A stretch of 6,425 nucleotides of DNA from Candidatus Atribacter hydrocarboniphilus. Its GTDB lineage: Bacteria > Atribacterota > Atribacteria > Atribacterales > Atribacteraceae. The position numbers and the translations under genes were made by a program. The stretch lies in NCBI GenBank assembly GCA_003542295.1, contig DPKX01000262.1, positions 1-6,425 of the forward strand, in the 5' to 3' direction. The notes beneath the pieces are model-generated. The model did no database searches, was not told where the DNA came from, and worked only from the letters and a program-made list of their open reading frames with translations. Positions 5,621 to 6,425 of this stretch are shown here, one piece after another (position 1 is the stretch's first letter; each line of letters opens with the position of its first letter).

Positions 5621-6382
5621 CTATTCATCCCCTCTCCTATCCATGGTCAATATATCCGGTCCATCTTCGGTTATTAGAACCGTATGTTCATAATGAGCTG
5701 AAAGCCCTTGATCACGAGTGACAACTGTCCAACCGTCGTCTAATATTTGTACTTGAAAACCTTTTTCGTTGACCATGGGTTCAATGGCTAATACCATTCC
5801 CTTTTTTATCAACGGACCCTGATTTCTTGGTCCGAAATTTGGTATTTGAGGTTCTTCATGAAGTGAGAGCCCTAATCCATGACCAACAAAATCCCGAACG
5901 ACCGAGAAATTATTTTTTTCAATGTATTTTTGAATCGCATTGGATATATCACCAATGCGATTTCCCACTTTTGCTTTCTGTATTCCTTCAAAAAGGGACT
6001 CCTTGGCAACCTTAACCAGCTGATAAGCTATACCATTGCCATTGCCAGCTACGACACTAAAAGCAGCATCAGTATAATATCCCTGGTAATCAACTCCAAT
6101 GTCTAAGCTTACCAGATCACCGTCATGGATAACTCTTTCTCCCGGGATACCATGCACTACCTGTTCATTGATGGAAATACATACTGAAGCCGGAAAACCA
6201 CGATATCCTTTAAAAGCTGGCCTAGCACCCCTTTGAACAATAAATTTTTCAACTATTTCATCAATAAAAGCGGTCTTCATTCCTGGCAAGATATGCTTTT
6301 TAGCTTCCTTTATAGCATCAGCTAAAATCCTACCACTACGCCGCATTGAATTGAGATCACTTTCCTTAAGAAAAATGCTCAT
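5621..6382 (-). CDS. map: Methionine aminopeptidase, type I
   Basis: This cytosolic metalloenzyme removes the initiator methionine from nascent proteins when the second residue is small. The 253 residues form a single pita-bread catalytic domain with no N-terminal extension, as in the bacterial type Ia enzyme. The five metal ligands are visible: Asp94 (VSLDIG), Asp105 (YTDAAF), His168 (GHGLG), Glu201 (AIEPMV) and Glu232 (YEHTV). Each is exactly three residues before its E. coli counterpart. His77 (VVHGIP) and His175 (LHEEP) fit the substrate-side histidines. The start ATG at 6382 overlaps the stop of the upstream gene as ATGA and has GGAG 11 nt upstream. The adk-map-infA order is classical. 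No missing catalytic residue is seen. Confidence 0.97.
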   Translation of the reverse strand: MSIFLKESDLNSMRRSGRILADAIKEAKKHILPGMKTAFIDEIVEKFIVQRGARPAFKGYRGFPASVCISINEQVVHGIPGERVIHDGDLVSLDIGVDYQGYYTDAAFSVVAGNGNGIAYQLVKVAKESLFEGIQKAKVGNRIGDISNAIQKYIEKNNFSVVRDFVGHGLGLSLHEEPQIPNFGPRNQGPLIKKGMVLAIEPMVNEKGFQVQILDDGWTVVTRDQGLSAHYEHTVLITEDGPDILTMDRRGDE

Positions 6383-6425
6383 TCTTTTATTGGCTCCAAA
6401 ACCTTTTGAACTTGTTGAAACACAT
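6379..6425 (-). CDS. adk: 3' end of the upstream gene, probably adenylate kinase
   Basis: Only the last 14 residues ([14 protein letters not shown]) and a TGA are inside the window. The frame was chosen because it ends in an ATGA overlap with map and because the peptide looks like the amphipathic C-terminal helix of adenylate kinase. Of the other two frames, one ends at a TAA 6 nt before map and the other runs on through the map start. The name rests on the conserved secY-adk-map-infA order, since 14 residues cannot identify the protein. Confidence 0.6.
   Translation of the reverse strand, partial: VFQQVQKVLEPIKE

Noticed and set aside
362..6106. Several plus-strand open frames of 60-91 codons
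   Set aside because: All but one lie almost wholly antisense to conserved genes and look like complements of coding sequence; the exception (5031-5276) spans rpmJ and part of its spacer. None shows a recognisable domain.
1..6425. An undescribed system such as a defence island, mobile element or CRISPR array
   Set aside because: Every gene is a recognised housekeeping or ECF transporter gene in a familiar order. There is no regularly spaced repeat array, transposase or integrase, and no unexplained gene.

Overview
The window is a housekeeping stretch read entirely from the minus strand. In transcription order, from the high-coordinate end downward, it holds the last codons of a gene in the adk position, then map, infA, rpmJ, rpsM, rpsK, rpsD, rpoA and rplQ. 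An intrinsic terminator follows, and then ecfA1, ecfA2 and the first 174 codons of ecfT. I see no plus-strand gene, RNA gene, CRISPR array or intact insertion sequence. I also see no undescribed system, and I do not want to inflate this conserved locus into one.

The host is a bacterium with AT-rich DNA and strong Shine-Dalgarno sites of the AGGAGG type. The order adk-map-infA-rpmJ-rpsM-rpsK-rpsD-rpoA-rplQ followed by ecfA1-ecfA2-ecfT is of the Firmicutes/Clostridia type and also occurs in deep-branching groups. Unlike Bacillus, rpsD sits between rpsK and rpoA. L36 and S4 are both the zinc-binding form. A Clostridia-like, Thermotogota, Synergistota or Atribacterota-type host would fit; the phylum is an inference I cannot settle from the sequence alone.

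Region by region: 6379-6425 is the 3' end of an upstream gene, joined to map by an ATGA overlap. Positions 5621-6382 encode methionine aminopeptidase, which trims the start methionine of new proteins. Positions 5397-5615 encode IF-1. Positions 5211-5396 are an unusually long spacer for this cluster and hold what looks like a decayed copy of a dispersed palindromic repeat. Positions 2281-5210 are the tight alpha-operon core (L36, S13, S11, S4, RNA polymerase alpha, L17). The gaps there are 29 nt or less, and rpoA and rplQ overlap by ATGA. At 2228-2252 there is a perfect 7-bp GC-rich hairpin with a seven-T tract. Positions 1-2208 encode the shared energising module of ECF vitamin and metal transporters: two different ATPases (EcfA1, EcfA2) and the membrane scaffold EcfT. 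These genes overlap or nearly abut. The substrate-binding S component is not here.

The most interesting points are the repeat remnant inside the operon and the terminator whose T tract ends just before the ribosome binding site of ecfA1. That arrangement leaves almost no room for a separate ecf promoter. Smaller points are the TTG start of rpsK and the GTG starts of ecfA1 and ecfA2.
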